DNA of 64,000 nt from Euphorbia lathyris. Its lineage: Eukaryota > Streptophyta > Magnoliopsida > Malpighiales > Euphorbiaceae. This document shows, in pieces, positions 1 through 11,601 of this stretch. The position numbers were made by a program, and so were the translations under genes. A model generated the notes under the pieces. It saw only the letters and a program-made list of their open reading frames with translations, was not told the origin of the DNA and ran no database searches. Each line of letters starts with the position of its first letter. Position 1 is the stretch's first letter. The stretch spans positions 2,175,001 to 2,239,000 of the forward strand of contig NC_088913.1 of assembly GCF_963576675.1 (NCBI RefSeq), written 5' to 3'.

Positions 1-1
1 T

Positions 2-355
2 ACGACCGAGTCAGAGTACATCGCTGCTGCGGAAGCGGCAAAGGAAGCGGTTTGGATTAGAAAGTTCATTACAGAACTAGGAGTGGTGCCTGACATTGTC
101 AATCCCATTACTCTGTACTGTGATAACAATGGAGCCATTGCGCAAGCGAAGGAACCACAGTCTCATAATGCATCCAAACACTACCTAAAGCGATACCACA
201 TCATCAGAGAGATTGTGGCTAGAGGAGATGTGAGAATAGAAAGAGTACCTACCGAGGACAACGTTGCAGATCCGTTGACAAAACCATTGGCCCATAAAGT
301 ACATGATCGTCATTTAACTTCTACTGGGATAAGTTTTAGAAACAATTGGCTTTAG
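2..355 (+). CDS. Ty1/copia RNase H, C-terminal fragment (element A)
   Basis: This is the last 117 codons of a copia polyprotein; it enters the window already open and ends in TAG at 353-355. Visible RNase H landmarks are the opening TTESEYIAAAEAAKEAVWI, the LYCDNNGAIAQAKEP block holding an active-site Asp, and the closing VADPLTKPL. RNase H degrades the RNA strand of the RNA:DNA hybrid inside the virus-like particle. The wording is that of the Tork/Angela group of plant copia elements; this lineage call is from memory of the family. No break is visible in the part present. It is followed within 15 bp by a polypurine tract and the 3' LTR. Confidence 0.9.
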   Translation, partial: TTESEYIAAAEAAKEAVWIRKFITELGVVPDIVNPITLYCDNNGAIAQAKEPQSHNASKHYLKRYHIIREIVARGDVRIERVPTEDNVADPLTKPLAHKVHDRHLTSTGISFRNNWL

Positions 356-356
356 T

Positions 357-369
357 CCAAGTGGGAGTA
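357..369 (+). other. Polypurine tract of element A
   Basis: A purine-rich stretch containing AAGTGGGAG lies directly between the pol stop codon and the TGTTGG start of the LTR. This is where copia elements prime plus-strand DNA synthesis. Confidence 0.75.
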
Positions 370-2435
370 TGTTGGGGTTTAGTGTCCTAAAGACAATGGT
401 TGTAGGATGCAAACTTATTGTAAATGAATTATTCTTTATATCATTTGTTTTAATAAGATATATGTTTGATAACTATATAAAGGCAAACCCTTTTACAGCA
501 CTAAATAAAGTCTAATAAAAGGAAATCCGTAAGTTTATTTAAAGTGATTATAAAGTGTTCATACAAGCATGAAGTGAGACAAGACTTTATAATAAACTAA
601 TAAACTTAAAACCACCCCAAGTCAAGTGAGATGTTTAGGATTGACATATCACTGTTGAGACTTGTATGTAACAATGTCTTCTGTCCGACAGAAAGCTGAT
701 CTCACAAGCTTCATATATATAGATATCTGGACAGTTACATAGATCCGATGAAACGTCGTTCATCAGGATTGGGGATCCGATTTGAGATAACAGGATGGGT
801 AGATTCGTCCTTGTCACCTGTTCATCTCATTGGTATTAATAGGTATAAATAATCCTCAGACTCAAAGGAATGTTAATTGGTCATCCTGAATTACTGAATG
901 TGAGACTTTGATCGCGTGGTCCCATGATCCTTAACAGAGATGACTCTGGGGTGTGAACTGCAAAGGTTGGGTGTCACAGGAGGTAATGTCAGGGTAGTTA
1001 TACATTGGATTGAGCATTTATCACTCCCGATGAATGGGAGATACGTCCAAGGATCGCTTGTGGAAGACTCGACTCTAAATCCTTGCAAGGTGATAGCTTA
1101 AGAGTAGAAATACAGATTTCACTTAACCTATCTATTTGAGTTGACTCGGCCTGTACAAGTAAAACGAACGTCTCGCTATATATGACTTGACATCATCCAT
1201 AGTCATAAGATTCAGTTCAAGGATGTAGTTGATAAAGGATCGAATTATACTGTAACTAATACGGAAGGGTTAACGGCAGAATCAACCTGTCTTCTTAACG
1301 GACTCTGGGGGAATGATTACGGACATGCCGATAACATGCTCTGTTCATCATTCCGTTATGCAAGGATTAAATATAATTCTTAGAGAAATTAATTTAATAG
1401 TTGCATACGGCCAGAAGTAGTAAGGACCTAATGGATCACACATAAGACTTGGAAACAAAAGAGAGATGGATCTGATTAATAGATGGAAGCCCAATTGAGC
1501 CCAGTAGGGCCCACTTGGATAGGGTGGTCGAAATTTGCAAATTAAAAGGGAGAGAATTAATTTATTTTACTCTTCCTAATTGGATTAGGATTGTGAAATT
1601 AAATTAATTAAGAGATAATCAAATTAGGAGTTTTAATTAGATTAATATACTCCTATTATTATCCAACTAGATTATTTGTTATTATCCTAATTATATTGGA
1701 TATATAGTAAGATAATAATTAGAAATCCTATTCCGAATTGGATTCCTATTAAGTAACCTATTCCTATCTAACTAGGGTTTAGAGACAAGCTAATATATAT
1801 ATACCCCTTACCCTTGGAATTTCGACCTATGCCTCCTCTACCTCTCTATGTGATTTTCGAAATTGGCATCTAGAGAGAGAAAGTGAATTCCATCCCCAAG
1901 TTCGTGGACAAGAATTCATACGGCTTCCGTCAATCAATTAATCTCTTCCATCTCTTTTCTCTTTGATCTTGTGTTGATTTGTTAGAGGCAATCTATTTTG
2001 GTTGCATCTCATAAGGGTTGATTCTAACTTAATCTCACCGTGTTCACGAAAGAAGAAAAACAATCAAAAGGGAGAAATTCGTTTTTCTTCGCCTACATCA
2101 GGTCAGTTCACTATTTCGAGGATTCCCGGAGATTGAACCGTCGGATCGTCGCGATTTTTGGACAGTAGCTTCTAGACATATTCTTCCACGTTTTCACCGA
2201 AGGGATCGTCGTTCGGAGGTCTGGAAGGTCTATTTCGAATAGGGGCAGATTGGTAAACAATTTACATCTCCTTTGAAGTTGTGGGCACTTCGTTTGCAAC
2301 GGTAGATTGATCATCGAAAGGTATATCTTCTTATCCCTCTTTATATGAAATAACGATTAACGGATCCTATGGTTAAAAGGAAGTAGGCTAAAATTTTTAT
2401 ATTTCCGCTGCTATACCTTAGCCCTATTTCCAACA
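370..2435 (+). repeat. 3' LTR of copia element A
   Basis: The LTR begins TGTTGG and ends CCAACA, a perfect 6 bp terminal inverted repeat, and is 2,066 bp long. It starts right after the polypurine tract. A TATATATATA box near 1793-1802 is the likely promoter. I see no gene inside it; short open frames on either strand are incidental. The next bases (CCCAG) are the right flank, which lies inside the env-position ORF of element B. The left flank is outside the window, so the target duplication cannot be confirmed. Confidence 0.85.
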
Positions 2436-2933
2436 CCCAGTTCCTTCATGATCACCCTTCCTTCTCATCTTTGTTCCCTCATTCTTCAATTTCAGCAAAT
2501 TTGCAAGGTAGGTAGGGTTGATAAAGATTGTCTTCTCCTTTACCACGATTACCAGATATTCCTGGTTGTCGTCAGCAACCCGCTGGTTGTGATAAAATTC
2601 CCTTACTAGGTCAGGGTAAGTGAAATCTCTAATTGAAAACAGCTTGGTCCAGCCATTCTTCGATATCCATTCACAGAATGGTTGTTCGGTTGTTACGAAG
2701 GCCTCAGAGAACCATCTCGAGAAGTCTATCTTCCACTCTCTGACGTCCTCGAAAACCTTAGTATAGGTTCTTACTTTGGTCGGCTTTCCTTTGGAGGAAG
2801 TGGCTTGGCCAGCTTTGCTTTTGCTCGGTGTGGTGGCTTTAGTCGTTTCAGGCGAAGTAGTTTGCCTGGATGGTTCATCGGAACTGGTCTTAGGGTGACC
2901 GGCACCGGAGATATTCATGGAAACCTTAGTCAT
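2436..2933 (-). pseudogene. Env-position ORF of element B, truncated by element A
   Basis: The open frame starts at an ATG (2933-2931) and runs 166 codons until it hits the LTR of element A. The N-terminal 60 residues are rich in Ser, Thr, Pro and Lys and look disordered. They are followed by a folded-looking region with WKIDFSRWFSEAF, EWISKNGW and YPDLVREFYHNQ. That region resembles the plant 'putative transposon protein' family found downstream of pol in many plant retroelements (resemblance by eye, not a search). Element C carries the same ORF at 63785. It lies about 0.5 kb beyond pol, where envelope-like genes sit in Sireviruses. The function is unknown; I see no signal peptide or membrane segment in this part. 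Confidence 0.7.
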
Positions 2934-3036
2934 AGTTTCAGAGAGAGATTTGGAAGTATTGAGTGTTTTTAGAGAGAGAGAAGTTATGCCAGAGAATTCG
3001 GTAAGTGTAAAGAGATAAAAATGGGGATTTACCCAT

Positions 3037-3046
3037 TATTTATAGC
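3037..3046 (-). promoter_or_regulatory. Candidate internal TATA box for the env-position ORF (B)
   Basis: The minus strand reads CTATAAATAA about 105 bp before the ATG at 2933. The leader between them is rich in C and T. The same arrangement is kept in element C (63670-63679). The rest of the 2934-3418 spacer holds nothing else I recognise. Confidence 0.45.
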
Positions 3047-3418
3047 GGTGAAAGGTGGATCTTATCGAATCCATGTGTCAGTTTTGCCTTGGGATTGTCA
3101 ACCGACAATGATCTTGGCTTTTATGACACATTCGACGCATACGTCATCCTAGGTGGCTATTCGCGTGCTCTAGCATTAAATGCAACAGATCTTATACTCA
3201 GCGTTTAGAATGCAAAGCGTTTTATATTCTGAGTGGTCAGTTTTATGCAAACGGATGATTTCTCAGTTTGAGATAACTACTCGGTGCCAATGTTTGCTCA
3301 GTATGTGATATTCATTCATTTATCATTAATCACTAAGCATACATCTATTCACTCAGCAAATAATAGATCACTCAGCATGTTAATTCACTCAGCATGAATA
3401 TATATTAAGAGCTGGAAT

Positions 3419-5611
3419 TTACTGAAGAGGATTAAACATACCAATGGCTTCTCTCAGTATGCTGAACTGCTCACGAGCTAGTGGCTTTATGAAGATATCC
3501 GCAAGCTGTTCGTTCGTTGGGACATAGGTCAGCTTTATCTCACCCTTGAGTACATGATCTCTAATGAAGTGATGTCTTATGCTGACATGCTTCATCCTGC
3601 TGTGTTGAATTGGGTTCTTTGATAGATCAATTGCACTTTTGTTGTCACATTTGACCTCAATTGTCTTTGTTTGAACACCATAGTCTTCAAGCTGTTGCTT
3701 AATCCATAGGACTTGAGCAACACAGTGTCCAGTAGCAATGTACTCAGCTTCAGTGGTAGACAAGGCTACTGACGCCTGCTTCTTGCTGAACCAGGATACA
3801 AGACAGCTTCCTAAGAAATGACATCCTCCAGAGGTGCTTTTCTGTTCTAGCTTGTCTCGTCCATAGTCAGCGTCAGTGTATCCAACGAGTGTAAAACAAT
3901 GAGTGTTGGGATACCATAAACCTGCGTTCACTGAGCTTTGCAAATATCTAAAGATTCTTTTTACAGCTATTTAATGAGATTCCTTAGGGTTAGATTGATA
4001 TCTAGCACAGTAGCATACTGAGAACTGAATGTCCGGTCTACTTGATGTTAAGTAAAGTAGAGAGCCTATCATACCTCGATATAATTTGCTGTCTATAGAC
4101 TTACCATTCTCGTCAGCACAGAGGACAGTGTCAGTGCCTATAGGGGTGGATATTGGCTTGCAATTTTCAAGATCATATTTCTTCAATATCTCCTTGGCAT
4201 ATTTAGCTTGACTGATGAAGATGCCATTTTTCCCTTGTTTGATTTGAAGTCCAAGGAAGAAGTTGAGTTCTCCCATCATAGACATTTCAAACTCAGTCTG
4301 CATTTGCTTGCTAAATTCCTTGCACATTGACTCATTAGTAGCACCGAAAATAATATCATCAACATATATTTGAGCCAGCAGGGTATCTTTACCCTTTCTC
4401 TTAATGAATAAGGTTGTATCAACTTTGCCCCTGACATAGTTTCTAGTCAGTAGGAAACTGGTCAGCCTCTCATACCAAGCACGTGGTGCTTGCTTGAGGC
4501 CGTACAAAGCCTTTTTGAGTTTATAAACGTGGTTTGGGAATTTAGGATCCTCAAACCCTGGAGGTTGATTAACATAAATTTCCTCGTTTATAACTCCATT
4601 AAGGAATGCACTCTTAACATCCATTGGAAACAGTTTAAAGTTCATATAAATTGCATAAGCGCATAAAATTCTAATAGCCTCTAGCCTTGCCACTGGGGCA
4701 AAGGTCTCACCGTAGTTAATACCTTCTTGCTGACTGTAGCCCTGAGCTACAAGCCTTGCTTTGTTCCTGACTACATTTCCTTGCTCATCCAGCTTGTTGC
4801 AGAAGACCCATCTTGTTCTAATGGTCTTCTGACTCCTTGGATGTGGCACTAATTCCCATACATCGTTTCTTCTAAATTGGTCAAGTTCCTCTTGCATTGC
4901 GCTCATCCATAATTCATCTTCCTCAGCATCAACGAAGTTCTTAGGTTCCTGAACTGAGACGAAGGCTACGTTGCTGAGGTATCTCCTGAGTTGATTTCTT
5001 ATCATCAGGGTATTCTTAGTGGCATCAAGAATGGAACTCTCTGAGTGTCCTCTTGGTATCCTTATCTCCTTTGGTAGATTGATGTATTGTGCTGTCTGTG
5101 TTTCAACAATCTCTGCAGGTATAGATTGGTCAGTGAAAACAATTTGAGATTCACTTTTACCTTTGGTCAGCCCTTGAGGGAATGACTCAGCAGCTGTATC
5201 TTGATCAGCGGGTACTGAGTGTGGATCATCCTCGGTCAGCGGCAGGTATCTTCCTGCAGGGTTAGTTTTATCGAACTCAACATGTACTGACTCTTCTAAA
5301 ACTTGAGTTCGTTTATTGAAAACTCTGTATGCTTTGCTGTTTGTTGAGTAGCCTAAAAAGATAGCTTCATCAGCTTTTGAGTCCAACTTAGCTAGGCTAT
5401 CTTTGGTGTTTAAAATAAAACATTTACAGCCAAAGGCACGGAAGTATCCAATGTTGGGCTTTCGTCCTTTCCAAAGTTTGTAGGGGGTTTTCTTTAGTAT
5501 AGGTCTAACAAGAGCCCTATTAAGAATATAGCATGTTGTGTTAACAGCTTCTCCCCAAAAGTACTTTAGAAGCATATGCTCACTCAGCATTGTCCTGGCT
5601 ATTTCAACCAA
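3419..5611 (-). pseudogene. Copia reverse transcriptase and RNase H of element B
   Basis: The fragment opens with the integrase C-terminal part (VEIARTMLSEH, then FRAFGCKCF and FLGYS). The reverse transcriptase follows: [18 protein letters not shown], the catalytic YVDDIIFG and the LNFFLGLQI block. RNase H comes last ([36 protein letters not shown]). A single nonsense codon (TAA at about 3969-3971) replaces a Tyr codon that is intact in element C, so the frame resumes at once and ends at 3419. The enzyme would copy element RNA into DNA in the particle. Apart from this stop the RT and RNase H frame is remarkably well kept. Confidence 0.9.
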
Positions 5612-6282
5612 GGTTCTGTTCTTCCACCTAGACTCAGCGGCTGGACTAGACCGAAGAGATCCAAGTGTAGTAACTCTAACGGACGCTTAGTTGAGACAAT
5701 ATTTTTACTATGAAAAGATTGTTTGGTTTGTTTTCCAGCTTGGCAAGCGTGGCATAGTTGATCTTTTTCAAATTTAAGTTTTGGCAGTCCCTCAACCAAT
5801 TGCTTTCTTGCTAATTTGGCCAAGAGGTCCATGCTTACATGACCAAGTCTCATGTGCCATAGCCAGGAATTTTCTTCCTTTGAAACTAAGCATACAGTTT
5901 TTGAAAACTTTTTCTCCAAGTTCAGCATGAAGACATTATCAATGCGAGGGGCAGTTAAAATTAACTCATTAGTTTTACCCTCGTATATTTTACATCCAGT
6001 GTCATCAAATATAACTTTTCTCCCATTATCACATAGCTGAGCTACGCTGAGTAAGTTATATTTCAGTCCGCTGACTAGGGAGACTGACTCAATAGTAGGA
6101 TTACCTCCAACGGTTCCTGACCCTACTATCTTACCCTTTTTGTTGTCTCCAAAACTTACGCTTCCTCCTCGTTTACGCTCAAATGTGATGAACTCAGTTT
6201 CATCACCAGTCATATGCCTCGAGCATGCGTTGTCAATATACCACATCTTTGACTTCTCAGCACATCTCAGGCTTACCTGCAA
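5599..6282 (-). pseudogene. Copia protease and integrase N-terminus of element B, integrase core deleted
   Basis: The frame begins with the retroviral-type aspartic protease region (MWYIDNACSRHMTGD). The usual DS[AG] triad is DNA here, so the catalytic motif itself is altered; element C has DSA. The GAG-pre-integrase zinc-binding region follows (HMRLGHVSMDLL, then CHACQAGKQTKQSF). After LGGR the sequence jumps to the codons for the region after the third catalytic residue. The DDE core is lost by a deletion of about 264 bp relative to element C, between two copies of GGAAGAA. The deletion also shifts the frame. Element B therefore cannot make an active integrase. Confidence 0.85.
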
Positions 6283-6287
6283 TGTAA

Positions 6288-6448
6288 CTAGTTACTCTTA
6301 GGTACCCAATTCTTTTTGGGTCCTTGCTTGTTAGGTTCAACAGGTAAAGCATCATATTTTATTTTATGGCGACATACTTGAACAGTATGGCCATTCTTTC
6401 CACAGAAGTCACAGCTGACCTTCCATTTAGGATTTCTCACTGACTCGT
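6288..6448 (-). pseudogene. Gag C-terminus of element B, distal part
   Basis: These are the last codons of the Sirevirus-type Gag, separated from the rest (18184-19770) by the 11.7 kb element G. They contain a CX2CX4HX4C zinc knuckle (CDFCGKNGHTVQVC) and end in TAG at 6288 after a basic tail. Removing element G and one target duplication puts this segment in frame with 18184-19770. The pol frame begins 6 bp downstream in a different frame. Confidence 0.85.
6444..6448. repeat. Target site duplication of element G, left copy
   Basis: CTCGT. The right copy at 18184-18188 is CTGGT, one mismatch. Confidence 0.7.
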
Positions 6449-7394
6449 TGATGCGGGTTCCGTGAAGAAGCCTCACTAAGGGATAAGTGTACCCCGTCGT
6501 TATCAAGTAATAAATTTCTGGTTAAGTCCAGGTTATCGTACACAAGATTTATTTCTACAAGTATCGAGTTACTTGGTTTCAGGTGTTATCTAGGCTTAGG
6601 GGGTTTTGAGTTGGTTTCGCTAAGTTAATCTACTCCTAGGTTGAATTATACTATTCCTAGCTAAGTTATCTGATTCTAACTAAGTTATTCTATGCCTAAT
6701 TAAGTTACTCTACCCCTAATTAAGTTAAATTACTCCTAATTGATCTTTCACTAATGTAATTATCCGAAGGAACATGGTATGAACGATAATAATGAAGATA
6801 GATTATTAGGTCTATTGAATAAAAACCTAATCTGAGTCACTTGTATTCAAGGCGATTAACCCTACTTACCCTCCTGAAGTTCCTAGCGCGTGATTCCCTA
6901 AGGCCGAAACTAGGTCTAAGGCTCAGTAAATTGGCGCTTAATCAACTAAGAGGTCGTCAATCTCCTAGGCTCTGACTAGGTCAGATTCAGCTCACAATAT
7001 GTGCCTACTAGATTTTGGGGCTTTTGAATGAGTTAAACCAATTGAATAAAGCGTAAGACAGAGATCAGACAAATAATCATAGAACAAAACAAGAGCTAAA
7101 TTATTATTAAAGGCGAAGATAATTGTCACAAGATACAATAAGCTAAGTTCGGCAACTGTATCAAAGAGTACAAACAAGGAAAGATAAAAGGAGATACAAA
7201 AATCCCTTTCAGGGAACCTGTTTACTCTGCAGCCGGCGACTTAATCTTAAGGACGGACCTTGATAATTCCTCGAGAAAAAGCTTTGAAGGAGCTTCAATG
7301 GAGGTCGAAGAAGATGGAGGAGATGGAGAGGAATTACAAGGGGAAAGCTAAGATAATTTACAAAACCGAAAGATATCACATTACATTGGAAAAA

Positions 7395-7406
7395 CTCTAT
7401 TTATAG
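7395..7406 (-). promoter_or_regulatory. LTR TATA box (element G, 3' LTR)
   Basis: The minus strand reads CTATAAATAGAG. The equivalent in the 5' LTR, which would drive the element, is at 17534-17545. Confidence 0.7.
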
Positions 7407-7522
7407 GCGTGGCTCGGCCCTCTTTTTGACCTATTTTCGTGTCCTTATTGATGTAGGAAGTCGTGGGGTCCATTGTGGCTTCGTGGGGGCGGAATTGGTC
7501 TTTTTGACCAATTCTCGCAGGT

Positions 7523-7698
7523 CTGCTCGCCGAGCAGGGCGAGCAGCGCCCTGCTCGACGAGCAGGCGCCTGGCGGCCTGCTCGGCGAGCAGGCATCCTG
7601 CTCGCCCAAGCAGGCCTCTGGTGGCCTGCTCGGCGAGTAGGCCTCCAGGGGCCTGCTCGACGAGCAGGCATGGCCTACGGAGGCCCGCTCGTCGAGCA
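7523..7698. repeat. GC-rich near-palindrome array in the U3 of element G
   Basis: Variants of CTGCTCGGCGAGCAG repeat about eight times, mixed with GCCTCTGG-type spacers. Each word is nearly its own reverse complement. The array lies about 120-300 bp upstream of the TATA box on the transcribed strand. The other LTR (17662-17780) has fewer copies. Confidence 0.8.
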
Positions 7699-8101
7699 TT
7701 TTTGCCCGGTATGCCCCCGCGTGCTTGCCGACTTCCATCGATGCCCTTTTTCGTCCGAACTTATACCTGCGCACGTACAGGAACTCCAGATAACATTAGT
7801 CCAAAGGCTAAATTGATCCGCCAATCGCTTATTTTGAGCAAACGCTTCGTTTGGTGCGACTTTTGACGGACCAATTAGCTTCAAAAGATAACGGAATTAT
7901 ACTATGCATGCTATTTTGGTCGTAATTGCCTAGATTGGTCATAAAACGAGCCTAAACAACGAAAAATAAATAAAACGTTTCCAATTCCTAACTAACTCAC
8001 ACAAAAGCATTTAAATGCGAGAAATGCTCGCTTATTAACTAAATAATGCTAAAACCCGTCCTAAGACTGTACCCAAAGATAGGGGTTTTTGACCCCTATC
8101 A

Positions 8102-9655
8102 AACCTCCTCGCACTTAAAACTTTACTTGTCCCCAAGTAAACTAAAAAACTAAACCCGCAATCACAAGCAAGCTAGAAAACCTCCCGGTTTGACTAGGTG
8201 CTTGACACAATTTCGAGCATCTGTAATTACATGCATTCGGAAATACAAAGTAGAGACACGATATCCAAAAGCCGCATTTCAATTATCATAGGTCATAGTT
8301 TTAAGCAAAAGGACACATGTTCAATTAAACGAGCTTGAGGGGGTCGCTAAGTAAAACACCTCACCATAGGTAGTTCACTCAATTCACACAATTTTAGTGG
8401 CTAAAGTGTTTACTCTCGGCTTATGTTCTTGCTTAGGATTACGTTGATTTTGCACGTTCATCCGAGTTCCTCTACTATGCTATATGACTCCGATGATATC
8501 AAAAACAGCCTTTAATTGGGGTTGTAATGTGGTTAGAGGGTTAAAGGCACAACAAGGGTTAATAGTTCTAGCGCTAGAAAAACAAAGTTAAAATGGCTTT
8601 AGCGAGTATGAAGTGACTGAGCTTTTTATTTATTCACTATTCTCTTTTTGGGATGTTTTCTTGAGACGTTTTTGATTTTAAGAACTGGGGAATGAAGTTC
8701 TCCCCTTTTTGTTCGTCTCTTTTCTTTTCTTTTTCTGTTTTTCTCTTTTTCCCTTTTTTTTTCTTTTTGGGATAGTGATGCTCATTCACTTCTTAGCCTT
8801 TTGGCTTGCTACTATAATGCCATAAACAAAGAAAAAGCGCTAGAAGAAAACAAAGGCTTAATTTGAGCTTTGCAAATTTTGGGTTAAGTAGCAAACCAAG
8901 TTGTGGTTTGCAAAAATAGGTTAGAACGAAAGAGAAATCTATAAACTACAAAAAATATAGGCTCAAAGGGGCTTCCTAGAGTGGATGAAAAAGAAAAAAT
9001 AAGGTAAAGAAAAAGGGTTAATTCTAATGAGGCTGATTTCATCGTTTATCATCTCAAATCATTGCATGTAGGTTCAACATAGTATTAGGTGCAAAATCTG
9101 TAATCTTTCCACAAGTCAAAGCATTCACACAAAAATGTCAAGAAGAAAAGCTTTTTGATGTTCGCTCTTAGGCTCAAATTCAACTCACAATTCTTTGGGT
9201 TTCAATTTTGTGTTTACTAGTCTTCCCCAAACTCAAGTTTAACATCACATGCCTTCAATTCTTAAGTTATCTACCTAAGTAATGATTTTAGCATTTCTTC
9301 AAAAGTAGGGTCTAAATGCAAACTTTAGCTCATGCTCTTACAGATACAAGGATTGTGTCCTACACCTAAACTGGTTGTCATGCAAAATTAGATTCGGTTC
9401 TCAGTCCTCAAGGACAAATAACGAAGTTTAGATTCGAAGGAGGTTCACGGTTTTAGGTCCTAAACATGCAAAAACATAAACAAAACCCAAAAACGCTAAA
9501 CTAAACTAGACACGACGCAACAAAAATTTAAAAATTATACAATTTTTGTAAGTTTGTCTACCCCTCCTCCTCACACTAAAAAAATGCAATAAGTTCCAAC
9601 ATTGCATTACAAATCATGAAGTACGAGTGTAAAAAGTTAGGGTGGAGAAGACAAC
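8102..9655 (-). other. 3' non-coding region of element G
   Basis: About 1.55 kb between the integrase stop and the 3' LTR with no credible gene. The minus-strand polypurine tract (GCGAGGAGGTT, 8102-8112) abuts the LTR. A CT-rich, T-run stretch lies at about 8700-8770. The whole block is closely matched in element F (39003-40560), so it is a shared family feature and may be needed in cis. Confidence 0.75.
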
Positions 9656-11599
9656 TTACTGATCGGCCTCCCATTCTGTGCTTGTCTGCAGGCGCAGAAC
9701 TTGTACGTCCGAATCATCTTTGCCAAGATAAAGCTTTAGGCGGTGCCCATTTACCTTCTGGGTGGCCCCATCCCTTCCTTTGATTTCAACCATTCCGGAG
9801 GGATGTGCGTTGATGATCGAGAATGGCCCGTGCCATCTACTTTTGAGTTTGCCCGAGAAGAATCTCAATCGGGAGTTGTATAGTAGTACTTGATCACCTA
9901 TTTCAAAGGTTTTCTTTTGTACTTTCCTATCATGCACCCTCTTGGTTCGTTCTTTGTATAGCTTGGCATTTTCGTAGGAATTGTACCGGAGCTCATCCAG
10001 CTTGTGCAGCTGAGTTAGCCGTAGTTCACCTGAAAGTTTTGGGTCAAAATTCAAATATTTCAGCGCCCAATAAGCCTTATGCTCTAGTTCAACCGGTAAG
10101 TGACAAGATTTTCCGAAAACTAAACGATAGGGGGACATTCCTATTGGAGTCTTGAAAGCTGTCCGATATGCCCAAAGAGCATCATCCAGCTTAAGGCTCC
10201 AGTCTTTTCTAGCATTCCCTACTGTTTTTTCAAGAATACGTTTCAACTCTCTATTTGACACCTCTACCTGGCCACTCGTTTGAGGGTGGTAGGGTGTTGC
10301 AACCCTATGAGCTACGCCATAATTTTGGAGCAACATGTCAAATTGCCTATTGCAAAAATGGGATCCCCCATCACTGATGATGGTCCGGGGGGTCCCGAAT
10401 CTAGTAAAAATATTCTTTCTCAGAAATCTCATCACTACTCGAGCATCATTTGTGGGTAGAGCTTCTTCTTCTACCCATTTGGAAACATAGTCAACCGCCA
10501 CAAGAATGTATTGGTTGTTGTGTGACATGGGGAAGGGTCCCATGAAGTCTATGCCCCAAACATCGAATAGCTCACACACGAGTATACCTTGTTGAAGCAT
10601 CTCATTTTTCCTAGAGATATTTCCCACTCTCTGACATGCATCACAATATTTAATATAGCTATTAACATCTTTATGCATTTGTGGCCACCAAAACCCACTT
10701 TGGAGGATTTTTGCCATTGTCCTATCTGGCCCGAAGTGGCCTCCTGGTTCCCTAGAATGACACATATTAATCACCGAATCTACCTCCTCTTCGGGTATAC
10801 ATCTCCTAATCATGCCATCAGTATAGAATCGAAATAGATATGGTTCTTCCCAAAAATATTGTTTGTTCTCAAACATAAACTTACGTTTTTTGCTTGCATC
10901 TAAATCAGGGGGGAGAATGTTACCGACTTTGTAGTTTGCGATGTCTGCAAACCAGGGGAGAGATCGTACCGAATACAATGTTTCGTCCGGGAATACCTCC
11001 TTGATTGCCTCATGTTCTAAGGCTTGTTGATCTGACTCTAACCTGGATAGGTGGTTTGCTATTACGTTTTCCACCCCTTTCTTGTCTCTGATCTCGATGT
11101 CAAATTCTTGGAGTAGTAAGATCCACCGAATCAGCCTAGGTTTTGCATCTTGCTTGCTCATCAAATATCTTAGAGCTGCATGGTCAGTAAAAACAATTAC
11201 CTTAGATAGCACCAAATAAGATCTAAATTTTTCAAAGGCAAAGACTACGGCTAGCAATTCCTTTTCCGTTATTGAATAATTTTGTTGTGCATCATTTAAG
11301 GTTTTGCTAGCATAAAAGATTGTGCGAAAAAGTTTATCCACCCTCTGCCCAAGACATGCTCCTACAGCCAGATCACTGGCATCACACATTAACTCAAAGG
11401 GAAGGGACCAATCCGGACTTACCATAATAGGTGCTTTGATTAATTTCTTTTTCAGTAATTTGAATGCAAACATACATTCTTCATTGAAATTAAAATCAGC
11501 ATCTTTTAGTAATAATTGAGTGTGGGGTTTAGTTATTTTAGAAAAGTCTTTTATGAACCGTCTATAAAACCCCGCATGTCCTAAAAAGCTCCTAACCAA
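9656..11599 (-). CDS. Ty3/gypsy RNase H and integrase (element G)
   Basis: An uninterrupted 647-codon frame. It starts in the RT connection ([20 protein letters not shown]) and continues into RNase H ([49 protein letters not shown]). The integrase follows: an HHCC zinc region ([10 protein letters not shown], then [11 protein letters not shown]) and a DDE core with [12 protein letters not shown], then [13 protein letters not shown], then the conserved Glu of the [16 protein letters not shown] block. A basic C-terminal domain ends the frame ([19 protein letters not shown]). The signature is that of Athila. It should follow the RT in the same polyprotein, but a one-base loss at about 11625 disconnects it. 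Confidence 0.93.
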   Translation of the reverse strand: MVRSFLGHAGFYRRFIKDFSKITKPHTQLLLKDADFNFNEECMFAFKLLKKKLIKAPIMVSPDWSLPFELMCDASDLAVGACLGQRVDKLFRTIFYASKTLNDAQQNYSITEKELLAVVFAFEKFRSYLVLSKVIVFTDHAALRYLMSKQDAKPRLIRWILLLQEFDIEIRDKKGVENVIANHLSRLESDQQALEHEAIKEVFPDETLYSVRSLPWFADIANYKVGNILPPDLDASKKRKFMFENKQYFWEEPYLFRFYTDGMIRRCIPEEEVDSVINMCHSREPGGHFGPDRTMAKILQSGFWWPQMHKDVNSYIKYCDACQRVGNISRKNEMLQQGILVCELFDVWGIDFMGPFPMSHNNQYILVAVDYVSKWVEEEALPTNDARVVMRFLRKNIFTRFGTPRTIISDGGSHFCNRQFDMLLQNYGVAHRVATPYHPQTSGQVEVSNRELKRILEKTVGNARKDWSLKLDDALWAYRTAFKTPIGMSPYRLVFGKSCHLPVELEHKAYWALKYLNFDPKLSGELRLTQLHKLDELRYNSYENAKLYKERTKRVHDRKVQKKTFEIGDQVLLYNSRLRFFSGKLKSRWHGPFSIINAHPSGMVEIKGRDGATQKVNGHRLKLYLGKDDSDVQVLRLQTSTEWEADQ

Positions 11600-11601
11600 T
11601 T

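Larger units (their letters stand above)
6449..8101 (-). repeat. 3' LTR of element G
   Basis: 1,653 bp, TGATGCGGG..CCCCTATCA. It is closely similar to the partner LTR at 16588-18183 but 57 bp longer, chiefly because of the GC-rich array. The minus-strand TATA box is at 7395-7406. Apparent open frames across the GC array are compositional. Confidence 0.92.
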
